From contig NZ_JRMP02000002.1 of NCBI RefSeq assembly GCF_000762875.2, forward strand, positions 1 to 64,000: 64,000 bases of DNA, read 5' to 3'. This stretch comes from Helicobacter saguini (GTDB lineage: Bacteria > Campylobacterota > Campylobacteria > Campylobacterales > Helicobacteraceae). A model generated the notes under the pieces. That model did no database searches and was not told where the DNA came from. It saw nothing but the letters and a program-made list of their open reading frames with translations. Below, piece after piece: positions 1 to 8,830 of this stretch. Numbering within the stretch: position 1 is the first letter of the stretch; each line of letters opens with the position of its first letter. The position numbers and the translations under genes are program-made.

Positions 1-1
1 C

Positions 2-748
2 GAACTAACATTAACCAACACAAAGAATAACGAACAAATATACTTACACGCCCAAAAAGACTATAAAGAAATCATAGAATCTAACTTTAATCAAGTAATA
101 AAACAAGATAAAGATTCTGTAGTAAAAGGAAGCTACACTGAATCTATAAGTAAATCTCACACACAAAACATACTTCAATCAAAAAGCGTAAATGTAAAAG
201 GAGAATACTTTACAAAAGTAGATTTAAGCAAAGATACATTAGTAGGCTTATCAAACACACTAAATATATTAGGAGATAATAAAATAAGTATAGGTGGGAA
301 TCACATAGAATCTATACAAGGAGATAGGGAAGCTATCACGCATGGAAATCACCACAAAGTCATAAAAGGAGATAGTATAGAATCTATTAAAGGAAATAAA
401 AGTGAAGTGGTAGAACAACACTCAAATATTCATTCTAATAAAAATTTACATTTAAGTGCTAATGATGAGCTAACGTTTGTTTCATTGCATAATTTACTTA
501 TAACCACAAAAGATTCTCTGGGTATTAAATCAAGTGATAATCTTACGCTAAACACAAGAGACTTTCTTGCCAGTATTAAAGATAATATTAATCTATATGT
601 AGGAGAAAATATAAATCTTTTCATAACACAAGATACAAGCATATCAATGTGTAAAGATAGCATTATCCTAAAAGTAAAAGATACTGAATTAAAAATAGAT
701 GAAAATGGTATAACATTAAACAAACAAATGCAAATACTAACAAAATAA
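2..748 (+). CDS. vgrG: VgrG-like type VI secretion spike protein, C-terminal part
   Basis: The frame is open from the left edge to the stop at 746-748, so only the C-terminal 248 residues are present and the start lies outside the window. The phrase EQIYLHAQKDY near the edge is typical of the junction after the VgrG gp5/OB region. It is followed by short, regularly spaced stretches such as GDNKISIGGNHIESIQGDRE, which match the repetitive beta-prism needle of VgrG trimers. VgrG caps the Hcp tube of the type VI secretion system and carries effectors. An internal ATG at 407 is not the start. No other T6SS gene lies in the window, so the rest of the cluster should be to the left. A phage tail spike is the main alternative. 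Confidence 0.75.
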   Translation, partial: ELTLTNTKNNEQIYLHAQKDYKEIIESNFNQVIKQDKDSVVKGSYTESISKSHTQNILQSKSVNVKGEYFTKVDLSKDTLVGLSNTLNILGDNKISIGGNHIESIQGDREAITHGNHHKVIKGDSIESIKGNKSEVVEQHSNIHSNKNLHLSANDELTFVSLHNLLITTKDSLGIKSSDNLTLNTRDFLASIKDNINLYVGENINLFITQDTSISMCKDSIILKVKDTELKIDENGITLNKQMQILTK

Positions 749-786
749 AATAATATAATATTTTTTATATTTCAAAAAGGAAAAAT

Positions 787-1620
787 ATGGAATGGAATGA
801 CGAATTGATGGAGATTTATCAACGCCAGATTTTGCTTAAAGATGTCGGTGTGAGCGGTGTTGAGCGGATTTTAGATTCTAAGATTTTGGTGGTGGGCGCT
901 GGTGCTATTGCGTGTAGTGCGTTGCAATATTTGGCAAGCACAGGTGTGGGAAATATTGGAATCTTGGGCGATGCGGTGGTGGAAAATGCCGATATTAGCA
1001 CGCAGATTCTATACACTTTTAAGGATGTGGGTAAGAGCAAACTTAGTGTGCTTAAAAGCCGTCTAAAGTCGCAAAATCCGCACTTAAGCGTGAAAACCTA
1101 CAAAGATTCTGTAACGCCGCAAAATTTCGCTACGCTTGTGAAAATTGTCAAAAGTTATGATATTGTGCTTGATTGCAGTGATAGTTTTGTGCCAAAAATG
1201 CTGGTAAATGCCGTGTGTATCGCGGCTAACGCGACTTTAATTAGTGGGGGCGTTGTGGATTTGAGTTTGCAGATTTTAAGTGTGAAGCCGCGTATTAGCG
1301 CGTGTTATTCGTGTATTTTTGGCGTTAGTAAGGGCTTTTTAGATTCTATTTTGGGTGATTCTAAGGGTAGTAAAAATACTGAATCTAAGTCGTGTGAGAA
1401 TGCTCAATCTAGCGGTCCAACTTGTGCTAAAAGTGCGATGATAGGCTCTGTGGCGGGCATTTCGGGCTCTATGATGGCAACTGAAGCAATAAAGATTCTA
1501 TGTGATATTAAAACGCCGCTTTTTAATAATTTCCTAACATTTCACACACGCGAGATGAAAGGCGTGAATGAAACTATTGAACGCAAGGAAAACTGCCCTG
1601 TTTGTGGGGATTCTAAGTAA
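787..1620 (+). CDS. ThiF/MoeB/HesA-family adenylyltransferase
   Basis: This 277-residue protein activates the C-terminal glycine of a ubiquitin-like sulfur carrier (ThiS or MoaD) by adenylation, in thiamine or molybdopterin synthesis. Visible are the nucleotide-binding loop GAGAIACS (about 37-44), the LDCSDSF segment (Asp about 130), and two zinc-binding pairs, CYSC (173-176) and CPVC (270-273). A Cys near 213 sits where the crossover-loop cysteine lies in the family. The stretch at 186-206 is a small DSK/TESK-type insert in that loop. The start at 787 has an AAAAGG ribosome site. Whether it serves ThiS or MoaD cannot be told, because no thi or moa genes are adjacent. Confidence 0.8.
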   Translation: MEWNDELMEIYQRQILLKDVGVSGVERILDSKILVVGAGAIACSALQYLASTGVGNIGILGDAVVENADISTQILYTFKDVGKSKLSVLKSRLKSQNPHLSVKTYKDSVTPQNFATLVKIVKSYDIVLDCSDSFVPKMLVNAVCIAANATLISGGVVDLSLQILSVKPRISACYSCIFGVSKGFLDSILGDSKGSKNTESKSCENAQSSGPTCAKSAMIGSVAGISGSMMATEAIKILCDIKTPLFNNFLTFHTREMKGVNETIERKENCPVCGDSK

Positions 1621-1861
1621 AAAATAGAATCTATATTTTTTTTATTACAATAAATAAACATACAAGTCTAACTTTTAAAAATATAAATTCAATCTCAATT
1701 CCCAAAGTTTTAAAATATGAAATTTTTAAGCTTTCTTTAAAGTCTCTTTAAAAAAAATTAAAGCTAGAATTAATGATAATTTAATGAATAAAATTCTATA
1801 ATTTCGTTTCTACTTTTCTAAATTTATCATGGATATAATTAGGGATTAAAAAGGATTAAAA

Positions 1862-2956
1862 ATGGATAATTTTCAACATATACATAATGTCTATAAAGAG
1901 CGCACACAGCCTGCTTTAAGCCCAAAAGAACCCATTGTCCCTAAAAAAGAAATCTATAATCCAAACTCAAATGAAAGCGTAAATGAGCGAAAGATTTTTG
2001 GGGGGAATCCTACTGCTATGTTTGAGCTAAATAAAATTAAGTATGACTGGGCTTATAAGCTATGGAAAGTTATGTTATCAAACACTTGGTTTCCAGAAGA
2101 AGTGAATATGAATCAAGACAAGCGCGACTATTTAGAGCTAAGCACGCAAGAAAAAGATGGCTATGATAGGGCGCTAGCTCAACTTATTTTTATGGATAGC
2201 TTGCAGACAAATAACTTGACTGATAACATAAATCCATTTATTACCTGCCCTGAGATAAATTTGCTACTTGTGCGACAGGCTTTTGAAGAGTCCTTACACG
2301 CGCAAAGCTACGCTGTGATGGTAGATTCTATCTCGGCAAACACTGATGAGATTTATAATATGTGGCGAAAGGACAAGCGGCTGCGTGGGAAAAATGACTA
2401 TATTGCCAAGGTTTATAGCGATTTAGCCGCCAATCCAACAGAGACAAATATCATAAAGGCGATGTATGCTAATCAAATTTTGGAGGGGATTTATTTTTAT
2501 AGCGGTTTTAGCTATTTTTACACCCTTGCAAAAAGTGGGAAAATGCTTAATAGCGCGCAAATGATACGCTTTATACAACGAGATGAAGTAACGCATTTAA
2601 GCATTTTTCAAAATATGATAAAGTCCTTGCAAAAGGAGCGCGCTGACCTTTTTACCCCCGCGTTAGAAGAGGAAGTAATAGAGATGTTTAGACAAGCTGT
2701 AGATTTAGAATCTAGCTGGGGAGATTATATTACGCAAGGGCGCATTTTAGGGCTTACAAGCGAGATTATCCGTGACTATATCGAGTATTTGGCGGATAAA
2801 AGGCTAAATGCTGTAAATTTAAAAAAGCTTTATAATAAGAAAAATCCTATAACTTGGGTTGATGATTATGCGAAATTTAACGACCAGCGCACGAACTTTT
2901 TTGAAGGCAAAGTCACAAACTACAAAAAAGGCGGCTTAAACTTCGATGGGTTTTAG
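1862..2956 (+). CDS. nrdB: Ribonucleotide reductase class Ia, beta subunit
   Basis: NrdB holds the diiron-tyrosyl radical that starts reduction of ribonucleoside diphosphates on NrdA. The 364-residue sequence keeps the whole iron site: Asp112 (MDSLQTNN), Glu143 and His146 (EESLHAQSY), Glu208 (QILEGIYF), Glu242 and His245 (RDEVTHLS). The radical tyrosine is Tyr150. The C-terminal tail is long, as needed to contact NrdA. The start at 1862 follows AAGGATTAAAA, and TATAAT-like sequence lies in the 1790s. nrdA is not in the window. holB follows after 20 bases and may be co-transcribed. Confidence 0.95.
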   Translation: MDNFQHIHNVYKERTQPALSPKEPIVPKKEIYNPNSNESVNERKIFGGNPTAMFELNKIKYDWAYKLWKVMLSNTWFPEEVNMNQDKRDYLELSTQEKDGYDRALAQLIFMDSLQTNNLTDNINPFITCPEINLLLVRQAFEESLHAQSYAVMVDSISANTDEIYNMWRKDKRLRGKNDYIAKVYSDLAANPTETNIIKAMYANQILEGIYFYSGFSYFYTLAKSGKMLNSAQMIRFIQRDEVTHLSIFQNMIKSLQKERADLFTPALEEEVIEMFRQAVDLESSWGDYITQGRILGLTSEIIRDYIEYLADKRLNAVNLKKLYNKKNPITWVDDYAKFNDQRTNFFEGKVTNYKKGGLNFDGF

Positions 2957-2976
2957 AATATATACAAAGAGTAAAA

Positions 2977-3630
2977 ATGCTAGATTCTAATTTTACAGAT
3001 AATTATCAAAAATCACATATTATTATTACTAATGATTTTAATGGTGAATTAAACTTACTGCAAAACACAAAAGATATAAATACTCTTAGAATCTTTGGTG
3101 TGGATTTTAACAAAAATGAATTTACAAATGAATTGAAAATTAATGATGCACATGATATTATTAATGAAGCCTATATAACAACCAGCACAAAAAAAATTAT
3201 AGCTATTTTTGCCTATAGTTACAATATTATATCGCAAAACGCACTTTTAAAAGTCCTAGAAGAGCCACCTAAGAATGTTAGTTTTATTCTTTATATTAAT
3301 GGTAGAAATAAGCTAATTCCTACGATTTTTTCACGACTTGCACATTTTGACAGGCGAAATTTAGAATCTATTGAAGCTTTTCCGCTTGATATTACTAAAC
3401 TAAGTATTCCTGTTGTGTATAATTATATTAGAGATATAGAAGTGCAAAATTTAAATAGTGAGAATGGGCATAAGATTCTAACATCTTTACTCCATGCCAT
3501 TGCAAGTAAGAATATCAACTTAAATAGACGAGATTTAGAACGATTTGATAAGGCTATTAAAAGCTTAAAGGCAAAGCAAAGTGTGCATTTAGTTTTATTA
3601 CCAATACTTTTATCACTTATTAGACAATAA
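2977..3630 (+). CDS. holB: DNA polymerase III subunit delta prime
   Basis: This clamp-loader subunit works with delta, tau/gamma and DnaX to load the beta clamp. Identification rests on ALLKVLEEPPKNVSFILY followed by IPTIFSRLAHFDRR, the sensor/SRC-like region of clamp-loader ATPase relatives. At 217 residues it is short and lacks Walker A, as usual for the delta prime of this group. The start at 2977 overlaps the motif in ATGCTAGATTCTAA, so the first residues (MLDSN) are themselves set by the dispersed motif. It lies 20 bases downstream of nrdB on the same strand. Confidence 0.82.
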   Translation: MLDSNFTDNYQKSHIIITNDFNGELNLLQNTKDINTLRIFGVDFNKNEFTNELKINDAHDIINEAYITTSTKKIIAIFAYSYNIISQNALLKVLEEPPKNVSFILYINGRNKLIPTIFSRLAHFDRRNLESIEAFPLDITKLSIPVVYNYIRDIEVQNLNSENGHKILTSLLHAIASKNINLNRRDLERFDKAIKSLKAKQSVHLVLLPILLSLIRQ

Positions 3631-3942
3631 ATTTAGAATCTATTTTGTTTGTAGATGTTTATTTTCGTTATCCTCCTTAGTATTTTTAAGGCTAAAAAGG
3701 GTATTTTCACGCAATAATGCAAAATTTTTGATATACTATTTAATTTTAAGTCTTAAATTTTATGCGAGTAGAATTTTAGTTTTTTTAGAATCTGCAAGGT
3801 AGGATTTAAAAAGTCTATAGATTCTATGAAAGTAGAATCTAAAAGATTTTTAGAATCTAAAACACAAAAGATTCTATATAAAGTTAGATTCTATACAAGT
3901 TTTAAGGCTTAAAAGTTAGCAATATCATAACAAAGGACACAC
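3631..3942. other. Intergenic region with a cluster of AGATTCT/AGAATCT motifs
   Basis: No gene is visible in this 312-base gap. Between 3786 and 3895 I count six copies of AGATTCT or AGAATCT in mixed orientation, plus one more near 3636. The region also contains the promoter and ribosome site (CAAAGGACACACATG) of the isocitrate dehydrogenase gene. Confidence 0.7.
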
Positions 3943-6171
3943 ATGAAAATCACCTACACATTAACCGATGAAAGCCCAGCACTTGCCACTTACTCGTTTT
4001 TGCCCATTGCCAAAGCGTTTTTAAACCACGCAAAGATAAACGTAGAAACAAGCGACATTTCGCTATCTAGCAGAATCTTAGCGCAATTTGGAGATAGATT
4101 AAAACCAGAGCAAAAAGTCCCTGACGCACTAAGCGAGCTAGGCGCGTTGGTATTACAAGCGGATGCAAACTTAATCAAAACGCCAAATATTTCCGCGTCA
4201 ATCCCGCAGCTCAAAGCCGCCATAAAAGAGCTGCAAGATAAGGGCTATGCGGTGCCAAACTTCCCTGATGAAGCCGCAAGTGAAGAGCAAAAAGCAATAA
4301 AAGAAAAGTATCAAAAAGTGCTAGGAAGTGCGGTAAATCCGGTCTTGCGTGCTGGTAATAGCGATAGGCGAAGCACTAAGGCTGTGAAAAGTTACGCGCA
4401 AAAAAATCCCTATAAAGTGAGTGAATTTAGCCCGGATTCTAAAACGCGCGTTAGTTTTATGGGTAGTGGCGACTTTTTTGATAATGAAAAAGCGGTGCTT
4501 ATTAAGGAAAATACCACTGCTAAAATCGTGTTTGTGCCAAGTGATTCTAAAGATGAAATCGTGCTAAAAAATAATTTGAAGTTAGAATCTGGCGAGATTT
4601 TGGATGCGACTTTTATGGATTGTGGGAAGCTTTTTAGATTCTATGAGGAGCAGATTGAGGCGTGTCGCAAGAATGATATTTTGTTCTCCTTGCATTTAAA
4701 GGCTACGATGATGAAAGTAAGCGACCCTGTGATATTTGGACATGCGGTAAAAGCGTATTTTAAGCCGCTTTTTGATGAGTTTAAAGACGAGCTAGAAAAG
4801 CTAAAAGTTAATGCGAATAATGGTGTGAGCGAGTTGCTTACTAAGATTGAAAATTCGCCTTTGAAAGATAAGATTGTCAAAAAATACCACGAAATTATTG
4901 AAAAGAGCGCGCCGCTATCGATGGTAGATTCTAATAAAGGTGTTACAAATTTACACGTTCCAAGTGATGTGATTGTCGATGCGAGTATGCCTGCGATGCT
5001 AAAAAATGGTGCGCGCCTGTGGGATAAAAATGGCAAAGAAAAGGACACGAATGCCGTGATACCGGACAAAACTTATGCGACAATTTATGAGGCTGTGTTA
5101 GAAGATTTGCGTAAAAATGGCACACTGCACCCTGCAAAACTAGGCAGTGTAAGCAATGTAGGGCTTATGGCGCGTAAGGCGCAAGAGTATGGCTCACATG
5201 ATAAGACTTTTATCGCACAAAGTGATGGCGAGTTTAGAATCATTGATTCTAACGGAGCTGTGTTGTTGGCACATCAAGTCAAAAAGGGCGATATTTACCG
5301 CGCAAATGAGGCGAAAAAAGAGGCTGTGGATAACTGGATTGATTTGGGTGTTGAGCGCGCGAAAATTACCGGTGATGAGGCGATTTTTTGGCTAGATTCT
5401 AATCGTCCTAGCAATAAAATTATGATTGATAATGTGGAAAAAAGGCTTGATAGCAAAGGGCTAGATTCCGCACTGCGTGGGCGTCTTAAGATTATGAGTC
5501 CAAAAGAGGCGTGTTTAGAATCTTTAAAGCAAATCCGCGCTGGTAAGAATGTGATTTCAATCACAGGCAATGTTTTGCGTGATTATTTGACCGATTTATT
5601 CCCTATTTTAGAGCTTGGCACTAGTGCGAAAATGCTCTCTGTCGTGCCTATGCTAAATGGTGGCGCGATGTTTGAGACAGGCGCTGGTGGGAGTGCGCCA
5701 AAGCAAGTCGAGCAGCTTGTGAATGAAAATCACTTGCGATGGGATAGTTTAGGCGAGTTTTTGGCACTGCAGGCTAGTCTTGAGTTTTACGCGCTGAAAG
5801 TTGATTCTAAAAAGGCGCAGGTTTTAGCGGATGCCTTGGATGTCGCTATCGGGCAGTGGCTTGATAATAATAAAGCGCCATCAAGAAAAGTAGGCGAGGA
5901 TGATAATAGAACAAGCCATTTTTACTTGGCGATGTATTTTGCTAGGGCGTTGGCGGCACAAGGCGCGGATAGCGAAATTGCGGCATTTTTCAAACCTATC
6001 GCAGATGATTTGGAAAAAAATCAAGATTCTATACGAAGCGAGTTTAATAACGCGCAAGGTCACAAAGTCGATTTAGGCGGCTATTACAAATTTGATGACG
6101 CCAAAACCGAAGCCATCATGCGCCCCAGCAAGAGCTTTAATGACATAATCGCAAAAATCGCTAAGGTTTAG
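3943..6171 (+). CDS. icd: Isocitrate dehydrogenase (NADP), monomeric type
   Basis: It converts isocitrate to 2-oxoglutarate with NADP in the citric acid cycle. The 742-residue length and the opening, with KITYTLTDESPALATYSFLP, are characteristic of the monomeric Icd class rather than the dimeric class of about 420 residues found in H. pylori. Inner phrases such as SDRRSTKAVKSYAQKNP and the C-terminal DLGGYYKFDD support this. The dispersed motif is read here in non-DS frames (SRILAQF, LFRFYEE), showing accommodation inside a conserved enzyme. The gene stands alone, with clear gaps on both sides. Confidence 0.92.
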   Translation: MKITYTLTDESPALATYSFLPIAKAFLNHAKINVETSDISLSSRILAQFGDRLKPEQKVPDALSELGALVLQADANLIKTPNISASIPQLKAAIKELQDKGYAVPNFPDEAASEEQKAIKEKYQKVLGSAVNPVLRAGNSDRRSTKAVKSYAQKNPYKVSEFSPDSKTRVSFMGSGDFFDNEKAVLIKENTTAKIVFVPSDSKDEIVLKNNLKLESGEILDATFMDCGKLFRFYEEQIEACRKNDILFSLHLKATMMKVSDPVIFGHAVKAYFKPLFDEFKDELEKLKVNANNGVSELLTKIENSPLKDKIVKKYHEIIEKSAPLSMVDSNKGVTNLHVPSDVIVDASMPAMLKNGARLWDKNGKEKDTNAVIPDKTYATIYEAVLEDLRKNGTLHPAKLGSVSNVGLMARKAQEYGSHDKTFIAQSDGEFRIIDSNGAVLLAHQVKKGDIYRANEAKKEAVDNWIDLGVERAKITGDEAIFWLDSNRPSNKIMIDNVEKRLDSKGLDSALRGRLKIMSPKEACLESLKQIRAGKNVISITGNVLRDYLTDLFPILELGTSAKMLSVVPMLNGGAMFETGAGGSAPKQVEQLVNENHLRWDSLGEFLALQASLEFYALKVDSKKAQVLADALDVAIGQWLDNNKAPSRKVGEDDNRTSHFYLAMYFARALAAQGADSEIAAFFKPIADDLEKNQDSIRSEFNNAQGHKVDLGGYYKFDDAKTEAIMRPSKSFNDIIAKIAKV

Positions 6172-6367
6172 AATATCTTATGTTTTAACTCAACATACAA
6201 CTTTTAATAATATAGAATATTAGATTCTATATTATAATTTCTATTAAATTTTTATATAAAGTTTGATTTTTTAGCTTAAATTTATTCTTGTTTTGCTTGA
6301 ATTATAATACTAAAACAAATATTACAATAATTTAACACATAAAAGTAAAAATGAATATTAAAAATTA

Positions 6368-6376
6368 TGCTATAAT
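6368..6376 (+). promoter_or_regulatory. Extended -10 promoter before exbB
   Basis: TGCTATAAT is an extended -10 box of the sigma-80/70 type used in Helicobacter, about 85 bases before exbB. The surrounding DNA is very AT-rich. Iron/Fur control would fit the operon but no Fur box can be assigned with confidence. Confidence 0.5.
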
Positions 6377-6381
6377 GTCGA

Positions 6382-6437
6382 ATTATTTTGTGAGATAAAA
6401 ATTATTTTGTAAAATAAAGTTATTTTGTAAGATAAAA
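6382..6437 (+). repeat. Three tandem 18-19 base repeats in the exbB leader
   Basis: Three near-identical units follow one another: ATTATTTTGTGAGATAAAA at 6382, ATTATTTTGTAAAATAAAG at 6401 and TTATTTTGTAAGATAAAA at 6420. They lie between the -10 box and the ribosome site of exbB, inside the predicted leader of the exbB-exbD-tonB transcript. Confidence 0.7.
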
Positions 6438-6458
6438 GCAAAGTTTAAGGAGCATATT

Positions 6459-6899
6459 TTGAACTCACTTATGGAATTTTTGAAAACTTATTTGGATCCG
6501 ATTGTCTTTAGTGTGCTGGGCTTTATGTCGCTGCTTGTGATATTTTTCACCATTGAGCGAATGATTTTTTTTAGCAATCTCGCCCTTGATAAATACAAGG
6601 ATGTCAAAGAGCTAGAAGAGGATGTGACAAAGCACATGACCACGCTTTATGTGATTTACTCAAATGCGCCGTATGTCGGGCTGCTTGGCACCGTTGTGGG
6701 TATTATGGTCGTGTTTTATGATATGGGTAGCAGTGGGAATATCGATGTGAAAAGCATTACGCTTGGTTTGTCGATGGCATTGAAGGCTACTGCGATGGGC
6801 TTACTTGTGGCGATTCCTACGCTTATGATTTACAATGCGATGTTGCGTGTGAGTGATAAGAAAGTGAATCATTATAAGTTAGCAAATAACCTTTCATAA
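6459..6899 (+). CDS. exbB: TonB-system proton channel protein ExbB
   Basis: ExbB forms the inner-membrane proton channel that, with ExbD, energises TonB. The 146-residue protein has three hydrophobic segments (about 15-35, 65-90, 105-125) and the conserved stretch [13 protein letters not shown]. The start is TTG at 6459, chosen because AAGGAG lies six bases upstream; the ATG at 6471 would be too far from it. exbD and tonB follow closely on the same strand. Confidence 0.9.
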   Translation: MNSLMEFLKTYLDPIVFSVLGFMSLLVIFFTIERMIFFSNLALDKYKDVKELEEDVTKHMTTLYVIYSNAPYVGLLGTVVGIMVVFYDMGSSGNIDVKSITLGLSMALKATAMGLLVAIPTLMIYNAMLRVSDKKVNHYKLANNLS

Positions 6900-6921
6900 T
6901 GAGAACTAAAAAGGATAAATA

Positions 6922-7317
6922 ATGAAAATAAAACGCGGAGATGGGCTAAATATCGTGCCTTTTATCGATGTTATGCTCGTGCTTTTGGCACTTGTGCTGT
7001 CAATCTCGACTTTCATCTCGCAAGGGAAAATAAAAGTCGAGGTCCCCACGGCAAATAATGCGCCCCAAGAGCAGCAAGACGAGGAAAAGCCCATAGTGAT
7101 AGTGGTTAGCAATGATAATAAAATCTACATTGATGATGTGGAGAAAACGCAAGAGGAGTTGGAATCTTTTATCGCGGGTATCCCAAATGATAAGATTGTG
7201 AATTTTCGCGGGGACAAGGATTCTAGCCTTAAGGAGCTGATTTTTGTAATCGACCAGCTGACAAAGAAAGGACATGAGCATGACAAATTTAGAATCGACA
7301 CACAACGAAGTAATTGA
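6922..7317 (+). CDS. exbD: TonB-system protein ExbD
   Basis: ExbD is the single-span partner of ExbB. The signature VPFIDVMLVLL near the N-terminus carries the essential membrane aspartate, Asp16. A periplasmic domain follows from about residue 45. The 131-residue length is usual. Its 3' end overlaps the start of tonB by 44 bases, which indicates translational coupling in the exbB-exbD-tonB operon. Confidence 0.92.
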   Translation: MKIKRGDGLNIVPFIDVMLVLLALVLSISTFISQGKIKVEVPTANNAPQEQQDEEKPIVIVVSNDNKIYIDDVEKTQEELESFIAGIPNDKIVNFRGDKDSSLKELIFVIDQLTKKGHEHDKFRIDTQRSN

Positions 7318-8074
7318 CGACCCTGTATTCTATAAAAATTCGAGCTTTTATGGCGGCACATTAGCCTTTGTCGGCGCGGTTGCGATTTTTTTTTATACGG
7401 CATATCATCATAGTGAATCTTGGAAGGAAAAAGAGGATGGTGACAACTTCGTAACGCTGAATCTATCGGCATTTGCACCCCCTAGCAATGACCCTATTGC
7501 AGAAGAGATTCAAAAGCCAAAGCCCCAAGAGCATAAAAAAGAAAAAAAACCTAAGAAAAAAGAGGAAATACAAGCCCCACCAAAAGATGAGCCAGCCCCA
7601 TATCAAGCCCAGCAGGAAGTGGTAAAAGAGACCGAAGTAGCAAAGGATGATACGCCAACGCCTGAGGTCGCACAAAATGAGGTAAAGCCAACGCCAGATG
7701 ATGTAAAAGAGGGCGATAGAGCCACCACCGTGCAGTCTAGCCCTGATGCAAATTCTACGCAAAATATTAAGGTTATGCGATATAGCGAGGGCGTGGAAAA
7801 TGCGTTTTTAAAGGCGATAAGAGCGGCGATTGAAAAGCGTCATGAGTATCCAAATCTAGCGCGGCAAAGGGGCTATGAGGGCGAGGTGTTGGTGAAATTT
7901 TTGATTGATGATAAGGGGCAGGTTTCTCACATTCAAGTCGTTCGCACTTCAAAGCATCCTATTTTGGATAAGGCTGCGGTAAAAACGCTTAAACGCGCCT
8001 GCCGCGACTTCCCAAAGCCTGATGAAACAACATTTATTGAAATCCCCATCGCCTATGTCCTAACCCGCGGGTAA
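7274..8074 (+). CDS. tonB: Energy transducer TonB
   Basis: TonB spans the periplasm and passes energy to outer-membrane receptors. The 266 residues show a membrane anchor at about 27-45, a Lys/Pro/Glu-rich linker at about 75-150, and the C-terminal TonB domain with YPNLARQRGYEGEVLVKF and a YVLTRG end. The start at 7274 (RBS AAAGGA) lies inside exbD. A run of nine T at 7386-7394 lies within the membrane-anchor codons and could slip. Two TonB-dependent receptors elsewhere in the window are likely clients. Confidence 0.92.
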   Translation: MSMTNLESTHNEVIDDPVFYKNSSFYGGTLAFVGAVAIFFYTAYHHSESWKEKEDGDNFVTLNLSAFAPPSNDPIAEEIQKPKPQEHKKEKKPKKKEEIQAPPKDEPAPYQAQQEVVKETEVAKDDTPTPEVAQNEVKPTPDDVKEGDRATTVQSSPDANSTQNIKVMRYSEGVENAFLKAIRAAIEKRHEYPNLARQRGYEGEVLVKFLIDDKGQVSHIQVVRTSKHPILDKAAVKTLKRACRDFPKPDETTFIEIPIAYVLTRG

Positions 8075-8140
8075 GGTTTAAAAACTTTAATATAAAACAA
8101 ACATTTCTAGCTTGAATGCTCAGTAGCCAAAGAGAATTAT

Positions 8141-8171
8141 ATACTCTAACCCCTCTTTCGAGTTAGAGTAT
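8141..8171. terminator. Hairpin between tonB and the pseudoazurin gene
   Basis: ATACTCTAAC (8141-8150) pairs perfectly with GTTAGAGTAT (8162-8171) around an 11-base loop. It lies between two convergent genes, tonB (+) and the pseudoazurin gene (-). A shared terminator is likely, although the trailing T-run is weak on both sides. Confidence 0.55.
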
Positions 8172-8214
8172 TGTAAAATCAGTTTATTTACGAAGTCGGT
8201 AGATTTTGTATTAA

Positions 8215-8652
8215 TTACTTAATTTGTGCAGCGTATTTTTTCAATCTACCTTTGTTTGTTGCAGCTTTAGAATCTAGCTCATTGATTTTCGCTTCCGCAG
8301 CAGCCTTATTTACAGCGTTTCCAACTTGGATAATACCTGTCATATTCATCGCTTTGTGCGGAGTGCAAAGATACACATACACGCCCTCTTTTTCAAGGGT
8401 ATAAGTGATTTCCTCATTGATTTTCCCTTTAAAAGGCTTAGCACCATCAGGCACAAGCACACTCTCAGCGTCATGACCCTTAGTTACAGCCTTGAAAGTC
8501 ACGGTATCACCGACATTTGCCTTCAAATAGATAGGGTCAAAAGTCATCGTGCCATCCGCAGTTTTGTTTTGCATTTTAATCTCGTGATTTGCCGCATTCA
8601 ACGCAGTAAAACACAACGCACTCATAGCCAAACCTAAAATATACTTTTTCAT
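8215..8652 (-). CDS. Pseudoazurin-type blue copper protein
   Basis: A periplasmic cupredoxin that shuttles single electrons, typically to reductases such as nitrite reductase or cytochrome c peroxidase. A signal peptide (about 1-20) is followed by a complete type I copper site: His60 (KGHDAES), Cys96, His99 and Met104 (CTPHKAMNM). The 145 residues include a Lys/Ala-rich C-terminal tail after about 112, a common pseudoazurin feature. TAGGAG lies just before the ATG at 8652. It stands alone, so the electron acceptor is unknown. Confidence 0.87.
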   Translation of the reverse strand: MKKYILGLAMSALCFTALNAANHEIKMQNKTADGTMTFDPIYLKANVGDTVTFKAVTKGHDAESVLVPDGAKPFKGKINEEITYTLEKEGVYVYLCTPHKAMNMTGIIQVGNAVNKAAAEAKINELDSKAATNKGRLKKYAAQIK

Positions 8653-8830
8653 GGTAAATCTCCTAAAAATGAAATGTTTAGAAATGAAATTTTAGCAAAT
8701 AAATTGTTTAGAAATCATTAACATTAGATAAAATTTATAGAATCTTGCAGTTTTTACGCCAAAATCTTAAGCAATTTCTAATACAAAAAATAGTAAAATT
8801 TTAGAATCTAAACACACAAAAAGGCAAAAT

